Origin: Alphaproteobacteria bacterium
Lineage (GTDB): Bacteria; Pseudomonadota; Alphaproteobacteria; UBA828
Assembly (NCBI GenBank): GCA_022826345.1
Contig: JAJDVB010000157.1
Location: forward strand, 1 to 6,759
Length of the DNA stretch: 6,759 bases
Direction of reading: 5' to 3'
Shown here: one piece after another, positions 1 to 6,705 of the stretch
Numbering within the stretch: the first letter of the stretch is position 1
How the letters are laid out: every line of letters starts with the position of its first letter
Notes under the pieces: generated by a model
What the model saw: only the letters and a program-made list of their open reading frames with translations
Databases searched by the model: none
What the model was told of the DNA's origin: nothing
Position numbers and translations under genes: made by a program

Positions 1-92
1 GTAGTGGCGAACGTGGCCTAACCCGTTGACATCGGGTAGAAATTCGTTGTCCAGCGCATTTCCGCCTGAGCAACGAGAGCGCCACGCCCGCC

Positions 93-1457
93 ATGATCGA
101 AGATACTCCCCTCCCGTTCGATCTTCCAGCCGTACAACGCAAGAAGGTGACCGCCGATTTCGCCGGCGGGTCGATCTCGTCGGACGGCGGGCTTGTCCTG
201 CTGCGCGCGGCGGAACGCCGGCTCGGCCTTGCCGAGACGCTGGCTGGCTGCATCCGGGAGTGGCGGGAGCCTGCGCGGACGGTTCACACGCTGCCGGCGA
301 TGCTCCGGTTTCGCATGTTCGCGATCGCCTGCGGCTACGAGGACGCCGACGATTGCGACGAGCTGCGCGCCGATCCGCTGTTCAAGCTGGCGGTCGGCCG
401 GGCGCCGGAGAGCGGCCGCGACCTCTGCTCGCAGCCCACCATGAGCCGGCTGGAGAACGCGCCGTCGCGCACCGAGGTGGCGCGCCTGACGGCCGCCCTG
501 GTCGACATCTTCTGCCGCTCCTTCCCGATCCCGCCGGCGGCGATCACGCTCGACATCGACGACACCTGCGACGCGGTGCACGGCCATCAGCAGCTGTCGC
601 TGTTCAACGCCCACTACGACACGCGGTGCTTCCTGCCGATCCACGTCTATCATGTCGAGAGCGGCAAGCCGGTGGCGGTCCTTCTGCGCCCCGGCAAGAC
701 GCCCTCGGGGGTCGAGGTCCGCACGCTGCTCAAGCACCTGACGCGGCGCATCCGCCGGCACTGGCCGCGCACCCGGCTCACCTTCCGGGGCGACAGCCAT
801 TACGGCCGGACCGAGGCCATGGCGTGGTGCGAGGCGAACGGCGTCGGCTACATCTTCGGCCTGGCCGGCAACGCCGCGCTGCACGGCCTCGCCTACCAGG
901 CCGGCGACGACCTCAAGGTGCGCCGCGCCGAGACCGGCGCGGAGCGGATGCGCGGCTTCGCCGACTTCGCCTACGCCGCCGGCTCGTGGAAGCGCGAGCG
1001 CCGCGTCGTCGCCCGGCTCGAGGCGACCACCCGCGGCTTCGACGCGCGCTACATCGTCACCTCGCTCACCGGCGAACCCCGCCGCCTCTATGAAGGGACC
1101 TACTGCGCGCGCGGCCAGGCGGAAAACCTGATCAAGCAGCACAAGGTCCAGCTCGCCTCCGACCGCACCTCCTGCCAGAGCCCGCTTGCCAACCAGTTCC
1201 GGCTGGTCCTGCACACCGCGGCCTACTGGCTGATGCTCGCGCTCCGCGATGCGGTGCCGCGCAGGATGCCGCTCGCCTGGTCCGAGTTCGCCACCCTCCG
1301 GCAGAGATTGCTCAAGAACCTGCCCCGGACCCGATCCGGGGTCGGTGCCCGGGTGATCGAGAAGGCCGCCAGCATGCGCATCCACTTCGCCTCGGCCTGT
1401 CCCGACCCCGCCCTGTTCCGCATGCTGACCGGGCGTCTCGCAACCTCGGGACCCTGA
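93..1457 (+). CDS. IS1380 family transposase
   Basis: This 454-residue DDE transposase should catalyse cut-and-paste type movement of its own insertion sequence. The N-terminus, with the blocks FAGGSISSDGGLVLLR, CGYEDADDCDELRADP and PTMSRLEN, is typical of the IS1380 family. Candidate catalytic residues are D154 in LDIDD, D234 in FRGDSHYGR and E344 in YCARGQAENLIK, followed by the conserved stretch SPLANQFRLVLHTAAYWLM. Length is normal for the family and there is no frameshift or internal stop, so it may be active. The ATG at 93 matches the usual family start, although no clear Shine-Dalgarno sequence precedes it. One oddity is that residues 409-416 (NLPRTRSG) look like an extra segment between RLLK and VGARVIE, and are encoded by a palindrome. 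The gene lies just upstream of res and on the same strand. Identification is from remembered family motifs. Confidence 0.93.
   Translation: MIEDTPLPFDLPAVQRKKVTADFAGGSISSDGGLVLLRAAERRLGLAETLAGCIREWREPARTVHTLPAMLRFRMFAIACGYEDADDCDELRADPLFKLAVGRAPESGRDLCSQPTMSRLENAPSRTEVARLTAALVDIFCRSFPIPPAAITLDIDDTCDAVHGHQQLSLFNAHYDTRCFLPIHVYHVESGKPVAVLLRPGKTPSGVEVRTLLKHLTRRIRRHWPRTRLTFRGDSHYGRTEAMAWCEANGVGYIFGLAGNAALHGLAYQAGDDLKVRRAETGAERMRGFADFAYAAGSWKRERRVVARLEATTRGFDARYIVTSLTGEPRRLYEGTYCARGQAENLIKQHKVQLASDRTSCQSPLANQFRLVLHTAAYWLMLALRDAVPRRMPLAWSEFATLRQRLLKNLPRTRSGVGARVIEKAASMRIHFASACPDPALFRMLTGRLATSGP
1317..1341. repeat. REP-like palindrome inside the transposase gene
   Basis: The arms CCCCGGA (1323-1329) and TCCGGGG (1335-1341) are perfect inverted repeats around the five-base loop cccga. 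The segment 1317-1340 is exactly 24 bases and encodes residues 409-416, which look surplus to the usual family sequence RLLK-VGARVIE. The palindrome resembles one half of the CCCCGGA..TCCGGGG repeats that are abundant between genes in many alphaproteobacteria. The inverted repeat is visible directly; its identity as an inserted repeat is inference from memory of the family. Confidence 0.55.
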
Positions 1458-1595
1458 TCGACGGGGCGGCGTGCCCTAGGAACCCGAGACCGTTCAACCC
1501 CCAACCCGGATACCGAAAATCTCAGACACCAGCACCGCAAGGGCGCTGAACCGGAGACCCTGCGCGCTCGAAATTAACCGATAAACGCGCCTTCT

Positions 1596-1610
1596 CGCGA
1601 ATAAGTCGCG
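1596..1610. repeat. Short inverted repeat upstream of res
   Basis: CGCGA and TCGCG form perfect five-base arms around ATAAG, directly before the TAGAAT hexamer at 1612. It could be part of the right terminus of the IS1380 element, an operator, or chance in GC-rich DNA. The short arms give little statistical weight. Confidence 0.3.
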
Positions 1611-1626
1611 CTAGAATGGCCGGATG

Positions 1627-1645
1627 GCCTGCGGTAGCCTGCGGT
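1627..1645. repeat. Tandem direct repeat GCCTGCGGT x2
   Basis: Two perfect nine-base copies occupy 1627-1635 and 1637-1645, separated by a single A. They lie between the presumed IS1380 end and the res start, so they could be a binding site or replication slippage. No function is assigned. Confidence 0.4.
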
Positions 1646-1693
1646 CGCAGAATTCGAAGCACCGAATATTCCCGATCCCGACAGCAAGCCGAC

Positions 1694-4600
1694 ATGGAAA
1701 CAGGCGACCAATTCTTCGACCGCCCGATCCTCAACTCCCCATATGGATACCCGGCGCGGCACTGGGAGCTCGACGAGAGCGGCCAGCCCACCCACCGGAT
1801 CCTCGATCGGCGGCGCGATGTTTCGTTCATCACGCCGATCCCCATGGCGAAGAAGGCCAAAGGCGCGCAACGGACGCTGATCTTCGACGAGGAGGCGGCG
1901 CGAGTCGCGACCGACGATCAGCAGTACGAGCTGGCGCAGACCATCAACAGCGTACGCAACGCCGTCGATCGCTGGCGGGAGCTGCCCGATCCCGCGCAAT
2001 GGAGGGTGACTCCGGAGACGGCGCGGTTGCTGCAACACTGGCGCCACCACAGGTTCAACGAGATCCGCCCGTTCTTCTGCCAGGTCGAGGCCGTGGAGAC
2101 GGCGATCTGGCTAACGGAGGTCGCTCCTGGTCTCGGCAACACGGGCCGCCGCTTCCTCGATCACCTGGAAGGGGCAAACGGGGAAGCGAACCCCGATCTT
2201 GCCCGACTCGCCCTGAAGCTTGCCACCGGTGCCGGCAAGACCACCGTCATGGCCATGCTCATCGCCTGGCAGACGATCAACGCGGTCCGACGACCGAACA
2301 GCCGACGCTTCACGCGGGGCTTCCTGGTCGTCACCCCCGGCATCACGATCAAGGACCGGCTCCGCGTCCTCCAGCCGAACGACCCCGACAGCTACTACCA
2401 GAGCCGGGAGCTGGTGCCGGGCGACATGCTGGGCGATCTCGACCGAGCGAAAATCGTCATCACCAACTTCCACGCCTTCAAGCTTCGCGAGACGATGGAG
2501 GTCTCGAGGGGCGGCCGCGCGCTCCTCCAGGGCCGCGGCCCGGAGCTGCGCTCGCTCGAAAGCCAGGGCCAGATGCTCCAGCGGGTCATGCCCGATCTCA
2601 TGGGCATGAGGAACGTGCTCGCGCTGAACGACGAGGCGCATCACTGCTACCGGGAGAAGGGGGGCGAGGACGACGAAGGCAAGCTGACGGGGGACGACCG
2701 CAAAGAGGCCGAAAAGAACCGGGAGGCCGCGCGACTCTGGATCTCCGGTCTGGAGGCGGTCGGCCGCAAGCTCGGCCTCGCCCGGGTGATCGATCTCTCC
2801 GCGACGCCGTTCTTCCTGCGCGGCTCCGGCTACGCGGAAGGGACGCTCTTCCCCTGGACGATGAGCGACTTCTCGCTGATGGACGCGATCGAGTGCGGCA
2901 TCGTCAAGCTGCCCCGCGTGCCGGTGGCCGACAACATCCCCGGCGGCGAGATGCCGAAGTTCCGCAATCTGTGGGAGCACATCCGCAAGGACATGCCGAG
3001 GAAGGGCCGCGGCAAGGCCTCCAACCTCGACCCCCTGAAGATTCCGGTACCATTGCAGACGGCCTTGGAAGCCCTCTACGGCCACTACAGGAAGACCTTC
3101 GCGCTCTGGCGGGAGGCGGGCATCGAGGTGCCTCCCTGCTTCATCGTGGTCTGCAACAACACGTCCACCTCGAAGCTGATCTACGACTACATCGCGGGCT
3201 TCCAGCGCGAGAACCCGGACGGCTCCACGACGCTGGAGAACGGCCGCCTCGAACTGTTCAGGAACTTCGACGAGCACGGCACGCCGCTCGCGCGCCCGCG
3301 CACCCTCCTGATCGACAGCGAACAGTTGGAGTCCGGGGAGGCGCTCGACAGGAACTTCCGCACCATGGCAGCCGACGAGATCGAACGCTTCCGCCGCGAG
3401 ATCGTGGCGCGCACCGGCGACCAGAAGCGTGCTGAGAACCTTTCCGACCAGGATCTGCTGCGCGAGGCGATGAACACCGTCGGCAAGGAGGACCGGCTCG
3501 GTGGGGCCACCCGCTGCGTCGTCTCGGTCTCAATGCTGACGGAAGGCTGGGACGCCAACACCGTCACCCACGTGCTCGGCGTGCGCGCGTTCGGCACGCA
3601 GCTCCTCTGCGAGCAAGCGGTCGGCCGCTCGCTGCGCCGGCAATCCTATGAGCTCGACGACAAAGGCATCTTCCCCGTCGAGTACGCGGATGTCCTCGGC
3701 ATTCCCTTCGACTTCACGGCAAAGCCTATGATCGCCCTGCCGCAGAGGCCGCGCAAGACGGTGCAGATCCATGCCGTGACGCCGGAGCGCGACAACTGCG
3801 AGATTCGTTTTCCGCGGGTCGCCGGCTACCGCGTCGAGTTGCCGGAGGAACGCTTGCAGGCGAACTTCACCGACGATGACACGCTGGTCCTGACGCCGGA
3901 ACTCGTCGGCCCCTCGCGCACGCGTGTCGAGGGGATCATCGGCGAGGGTGTCGACCTCAACCTCGTGCACACCGGCGATCTGCGACGTTCAACCCTGCTG
4001 TTCCACCTGACCAAGCGCCTGCTGGAGACCAAGTGGCGCGATCCCGCGGAAGAGCCGAAGCTGCATCTGTTCGGCCAGCTCAAGCGGATCGCGCGCCAGT
4101 GGCTCGATAACCGCCTGGTCTGCAAGGGCGGCACCTATCCCGCGCAGCTCATGTATCTGGCGCTCGCCGACATGGCGTGCGAGCGCATCACCCGGGGCAT
4201 CGTCGCGCACCATGTGGGCGAGCGGCCGGTAAAGGCCGTTCTCGACCCGTACAACGCGGCGGGCTCGACTGTCCACGTGCGCTTCGCCACATCGAAGCAG
4301 ACCCTGTGGAAGACAGATGCCCGCCTCTGCCACGTCAACCATGTCGTCTGCGACAGCGACTGGGAGGCCGAGTTCTGCCGCGTCGCCGAGGGGCATCCCC
4401 GGGTCCGCGCCCATGTCAAGAACCACGGGCTCGGCCTGGAAGTGCCGTATCGCCTGGGTTCCGAGGCGCGCACCTACATCCCCGACTTCATCGTGCTGGT
4501 CGACGACGGGCGAGGGGAAGACGACCCGCTGCACCTGGTCGTCGAGATCAAGGGCTATCGCGGCGAGGACGCCAAGGACAAGAAGGCGACGATGGACACC

Positions 4601-4735
4601 TACTGGGTGCCGGGCGTCAACGCGCTCGGCACCTTCGGGCGTTGGGCGTTCGCCGAGTTCACCGACGTCTACGAAATCGAGGCGGGGTTCGACGAGCTTG
4701 TCCGTGGCTTCGTTCTCGCGGATGCTGCCGAATGA
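1694..4735 (+). CDS. Type III restriction-modification system, Res helicase/endonuclease subunit (BPTD_3080-like)
   Basis: This 1013-residue protein is the ATP-dependent translocase and nuclease of a type III restriction system, which cuts DNA only in complex with Mod. The superfamily 2 motifs run in order: a Q-like motif around Q130, Walker A ATGAGKTT (177-184), Walker B DEAH (313-316), motif III SATP (369-372), motif V TEGWDA (616-621) and motif VI QAVGRSLRR (641-649). A PD-ExK-type nuclease follows near the C-terminus, with PD at 930-931 and EIK at 951-953. Length is close to that usual for these proteins and the frame is intact, so the gene looks functional. I chose the ATG at 1694 because METGDQFFDRPILNSPY is the familiar family start. 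The frame stays open upstream to an ATG at 1616, but those 26 residues look non-family. No strong ribosome binding site is seen before 1694. An IS1380 element sits directly upstream and may have replaced the native promoter. Confidence 0.92.
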   Translation: METGDQFFDRPILNSPYGYPARHWELDESGQPTHRILDRRRDVSFITPIPMAKKAKGAQRTLIFDEEAARVATDDQQYELAQTINSVRNAVDRWRELPDPAQWRVTPETARLLQHWRHHRFNEIRPFFCQVEAVETAIWLTEVAPGLGNTGRRFLDHLEGANGEANPDLARLALKLATGAGKTTVMAMLIAWQTINAVRRPNSRRFTRGFLVVTPGITIKDRLRVLQPNDPDSYYQSRELVPGDMLGDLDRAKIVITNFHAFKLRETMEVSRGGRALLQGRGPELRSLESQGQMLQRVMPDLMGMRNVLALNDEAHHCYREKGGEDDEGKLTGDDRKEAEKNREAARLWISGLEAVGRKLGLARVIDLSATPFFLRGSGYAEGTLFPWTMSDFSLMDAIECGIVKLPRVPVADNIPGGEMPKFRNLWEHIRKDMPRKGRGKASNLDPLKIPVPLQTALEALYGHYRKTFALWREAGIEVPPCFIVVCNNTSTSKLIYDYIAGFQRENPDGSTTLENGRLELFRNFDEHGTPLARPRTLLIDSEQLESGEALDRNFRTMAADEIERFRREIVARTGDQKRAENLSDQDLLREAMNTVGKEDRLGGATRCVVSVSMLTEGWDANTVTHVLGVRAFGTQLLCEQAVGRSLRRQSYELDDKGIFPVEYADVLGIPFDFTAKPMIALPQRPRKTVQIHAVTPERDNCEIRFPRVAGYRVELPEERLQANFTDDDTLVLTPELVGPSRTRVEGIIGEGVDLNLVHTGDLRRSTLLFHLTKRLLETKWRDPAEEPKLHLFGQLKRIARQWLDNRLVCKGGTYPAQLMYLALADMACERITRGIVAHHVGERPVKAVLDPYNAAGSTVHVRFATSKQTLWKTDARLCHVNHVVCDSDWEAEFCRVAEGHPRVRAHVKNHGLGLEVPYRLGSEARTYIPDFIVLVDDGRGEDDPLHLVVEIKGYRGEDAKDKKATMDTYWVPGVNALGTFGRWAFAEFTDVYEIEAGFDELVRGFVLADAAE

Positions 4736-4756
4736 GGGCAACCCGCTCGGATATCG

Positions 4757-4765
4757 AGAAGGGGA
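4757..4765 (+). promoter_or_regulatory. Ribosome binding site for DUF2283 gene
   Basis: The purine run AGAAGGGGA ends five bases before the GTG at 4771. It supports that codon as the start rather than the in-frame ATG at 4732. Confidence 0.5.
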
Positions 4766-4770
4766 CGGGA

Positions 4771-4986
4771 GTGAGGCTGCACTACTATCCCGAGACCGAC
4801 AGTCTCGACGTCGAGTTCAAGGCCGGATGCCCTGACGAGACGCGCGAGGTACCGGACGGGCTGAACGTCAATCTCGACGCCGATGGAAGCGTGTTCGGTT
4901 TCGAGATCGACCATGCCTCGCGACGCCTCGATCTCTCGACGCTGGAAACCGAGGCGGTTCCGCTGCGCTCGACAAGGGACGGTTGA
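4771..4986 (+). CDS. DUF2283 family small protein
   Basis: This 71-residue protein of unknown function begins VRLHYYPETDSLDVEFK and continues with REVPDGLNVNLDADGSVFGFEIDHASRRLDL. That pattern is characteristic of DUF2283: a beta-rich small domain with a YxxxxDxLxv segment, then a GxxxDxDxdGxvxGxEI segment. The GTG at 4771 is chosen because it gives the usual family N-terminus and has a purine-rich AGAAGGGGA (4757-4765) five bases upstream. An in-frame ATG at 4732 would give 84 residues and overlap the res stop as ATGA, so translational coupling is possible. DUF2283 genes often occur beside small toxin-antitoxin-type genes, and here hicBA follows after 68 bases. Whether it acts with HicBA, with Res, or alone is not shown by the sequence. 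Confidence 0.8.
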   Translation: MRLHYYPETDSLDVEFKAGCPDETREVPDGLNVNLDADGSVFGFEIDHASRRLDLSTLETEAVPLRSTRDG

Positions 4987-5054
4987 TCGGCAGCGCGTCG
5001 CGGCATGGGCGGAGAGTGTCGATCCCCGGCGGCGCACACCCTAACGGAGAGGGC

Positions 5055-5261
5055 ATGATGAAATTGAAAGTGGTCGTTCACGAGGCGGAAGAGGGAGGGT
5101 ATTGGGCCGAGGTGCCTGCCATCCCTGGATGCGCCACGCAGGGTGAGTCTTTCGAGGAGTTGCTGAACAACCTCTATGAGGCGGTCGAGGGCTGCCTGTC
5201 TGTGGATGTCGGGGAGATTGCCGAACCAGCCACCGGCAGGATTGTCGAGATAGCCGTTTGA
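5055..5261 (+). CDS. hicB: HicB family type II antitoxin
   Basis: This 68-residue protein is the HicB antitoxin, which binds and neutralises the HicA mRNA interferase. The fold-defining HicB segment is clear: GGYWAEVPAIPGCATQGESFEELLNNLYEAVEG at residues 14-46, the partial RNase H-like domain. It ends soon after that domain, so it lacks the C-terminal ribbon-helix-helix or helix-turn-helix domain that longer HicB proteins use to repress their own operon. Two adjacent ATG codons (5055 and 5058) follow GGAG at 5046-5049; either could be used, and 5058 has the better spacing. The frame is open upstream to a TTG at 4983, but those residues are not family-like. The gene overlaps hicA by four bases (TTGA), giving an antitoxin-first order and probable translational coupling. 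Confidence 0.9.
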   Translation: MMKLKVVVHEAEEGGYWAEVPAIPGCATQGESFEELLNNLYEAVEGCLSVDVGEIAEPATGRIVEIAV

Positions 5262-5464
5262 AGGCAGTCAGCGGCAGGCGATTTTGCCGCGTGCTGGAGG
5301 CGCGGGGGTGGACGCTGATGCGCACGCGCGGCAGTCACCGTATCTACGCGAAAGCGGGCTCGGACATACGCATCTCGGTACCGGTCCACGGGAGCATGTC
5401 GCTCAAGCGCGGCTTGCAGAGACATCTCATGAAGCTGGCGGACATCGATGACGCCGAATTGTAG
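5258..5464 (+). CDS. hicA: HicA family toxin (mRNA interferase)
   Basis: This 68-residue protein is a HicA toxin, an mRNA-cleaving protein with a double-stranded-RNA-binding-like fold. It carries the family pattern throughout: GRRFCRVLEARGWTLMRTRGSH (residues 6-27 in two parts: an alpha helix, then a strand), IYAKAG, ISVPVHG and LKRGLQRHLMKLADI. The catalytic histidine is H27 in RGSHRIY and is present, so the toxin looks intact. The start is the TTG at 5258, whose last two bases are shared with the hicB stop (TTGA). A weak start dependent on hicB translation would keep toxin below antitoxin. The reading frame closes at TAG 5462-5464, 23 bases before mod. Confidence 0.9.
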   Translation: MKAVSGRRFCRVLEARGWTLMRTRGSHRIYAKAGSDIRISVPVHGSMSLKRGLQRHLMKLADIDDAEL

Positions 5465-5473
5465 TCCGAAAGC

Positions 5474-5477
5474 AGGA
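5474..5477 (+). promoter_or_regulatory. Ribosome binding site for mod
   Basis: AGGA lies ten bases before the ATG at 5488, inside the 23-base gap after hicA. It supports that start codon. Confidence 0.4.
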
Positions 5478-5487
5478 CGCTGAGCCC

Positions 5488-6705
5488 ATGGCGCAAAAGC
5501 CGAGAAAACCCAAATCCGTCGAGACGCTGACCCACGGCGAGGCGGCGCGGCGCAACATCCCGACGGCGGAATACCATCCCGTCATGTCGGAGGAGGACAA
5601 GGCGCCGATCCGCGTGGCCTATGAGCGCCGCAACCGAGACCTCGACCCGCAGCTGGTCTGGCGCGGCAAAGACGAGCAGGATGCCGCCGACCTCGTCGTC
5701 CAGGCGCCGCCGCTCTACATCCAGGAGAAGGTGCACCCCAAGGTCCTGATCGACGACCTGCTGCGCCAGACGAAGAAACGGCAGGACGAGGAGAGGGATG
5801 AGGTGGCGCCGGACCTGTTCGCCGATTTCAACGGCCTCCCCGACGGCGCCGCGACGACCGAGTTCTACAAGCACGACGCCAACTGGTCGAACCGCATGAT
5901 CCTCGGCGACAGCCTGCAGGTCATGGCCTCGCTGTCCGAGCGCGAGGGCCTGCGCGGCAAGGTGCAGTGCATCTATATCGACCCGCCCTACGGCATCAAG
6001 TTCAACTCCAACTTCCAGTGGTCCACCAGAAGCCGCGACGTTGCCGACGGAAAGGGTGATCACATTACTCGCGAGCCAGAGCAAGTGAAGGCATTCCGTG
6101 ATACCTGGCGGGACGGCATCCATTCCTACCTGGCCTATTTGCGCGATCGGCTCACCTTAGCAAGGGACCTTTTGGCTGAAAGCGGATCCGTCTTCGTTCA
6201 GATCGGAGACGAAAATGTCCACCGGGTGCGGGCGTTGATGGACGAAGTGTTCGGAGCTGAAAACTTCATAACTGAGATAACAAACTCGACTACCACAAGT
6301 TCTTCAAGCCAATTCCTTGATACTGTAACGGACTTTATCCTCTGGTACGCGAAACGCCGAGAAGTTTGCAAATTTCGAAATGCCTACACGAACAAATCAA
6401 ATAGCGACAGCGTAGATAAACTTTATCGCCATATCATGACAAATGATGGGTGTATCCATAGAAGCACGAGAATCGAAGACATTTCCACAGATCGGAAGCC
6501 GCGAATTTTTCGTATAGATCAATTGACATCGCAAACTCACGCATCGACGACTAGATACACGGTGAAGTTCCAAGGACGATCATATTCCGTAGGCAAACGG
6601 CAATGGTCGACCCCCATTGAGAGGCGTGTGCGTTGTTCGGAGTTCCTTGCTGAGCAAGGTCTTCCGGACGGGTTGAGATTTTTCTTACCCCAGCGGCGTG
6701 GCTGA
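5488..6705 (+). pseudogene. Type III restriction-modification DNA methyltransferase Mod, truncated 5' portion
   Basis: The open frame gives 405 residues, against the roughly 900 or more expected for this kind of Mod. The N-terminus (residues 1-160) includes VQAPPLYIQEKVHPKVLIDDLL and the conserved NRMILGDSLQVM. Catalytic motif IV, DPPY, is at 165-168 within CIYIDPPYGIKFNSNFQ, followed by the blocks SYLAYLRDRLTLARDLL and FVQIGDENVHRVRALMDEVFG. After about residue 260 the target recognition region begins and GC falls from about 65% to about 40%. Beta-class enzymes place the AdoMet-binding motif I (FxGxG) after the target recognition domain, and it is absent here. The last thirty or so residues do not look like Mod, GC rises again, and IS-like repeats start near 6673, so the gene was probably cut by an insertion or rearrangement. 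Neither alternative frame continues a recognisable Mod sequence. It should be unable to methylate. Confidence 0.85.
6260..6590. other. Low-GC segment within the mod target-recognition region
   Basis: By hand count, GC is 63-68% at 5821-5940, 53-58% at 6001-6240, 37-42% at 6361-6540, and back to 57-62% after 6601. Codon choice changes too, with more TTA, ATA, AAA and AAT. The segment starts just after the conserved MDEVFG block, where the variable target recognition domain should begin. This fits a domain acquired by recombination. Confidence 0.6.

Larger units (their letters stand above)
1..1613 (+). mobile_element. IS1380-family insertion sequence (ends not resolved)
   Basis: The element is defined by its IS1380-type transposase at 93-1457. 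The bases before the transposase are non-coding leader, and I find no convincing terminal inverted repeat pairing 1-92 with the downstream flank, so the left terminus probably lies before position 1. The right terminus must fall between the transposase stop and the Res start at 1694. I place it tentatively near 1613, after the short inverted repeat CGCGA-ATAAG-TCGCG, but this is inference. Members of this family make short target duplications, which cannot be tested with one end missing. Confidence 0.5.
1458..1693. other. Intergenic region between IS1380 transposase and res
   Basis: These 236 bases hold no convincing gene. They contain the unassigned right end of the insertion sequence and whatever native leader res retains. 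Visible features are the inverted repeat CGCGA-ATAAG-TCGCG at 1596-1610, a possible -10 hexamer TAGAAT at 1612-1617 without a good -35 at normal spacing, a tandem direct repeat of GCCTGCGGT (1627-1635 and 1637-1645), and the palindrome GAATATTC at 1663-1670. No rho-independent terminator is evident after the transposase, so read-through into res is possible. Confidence 0.5.

Noticed and set aside
26..54. Promoter for the transposase with TTGACA at 26-31
   Set aside because: No acceptable -10 hexamer lies at 16-18 bases spacing (49-54 reads GTCCAG). TAGAAA at 37 is too close.
18..1385. 455-residue open frame on the minus strand across the transposase gene
   Set aside because: It is antisense to a clear IS1380 transposase and has no recognisable motifs. 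Long antisense frames are expected in high-GC coding DNA.
17..1535. Terminal inverted repeat of the IS pairing CCTAACCCGTTGACATCGGG at 17-36 with 1470-1513
   Set aside because: Only scattered matches are obtained after adding gaps. This is not good enough to define ends.
2111..3277. 388-residue minus-strand frame inside res
   Set aside because: It is a shadow of the res coding sequence with no family-like motif and no start signals.
1624..3435. 603-residue plus-strand frame overlapping res
   Set aside because: Its composition is Arg/Pro/Gly-rich and typical of an out-of-frame reading of GC-rich DNA. Res motifs lie in the other frame.
5344..6123. 259-residue minus-strand frame across hicA and mod
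   Set aside because: It is antisense to two well-supported genes and shows no recognisable domain.
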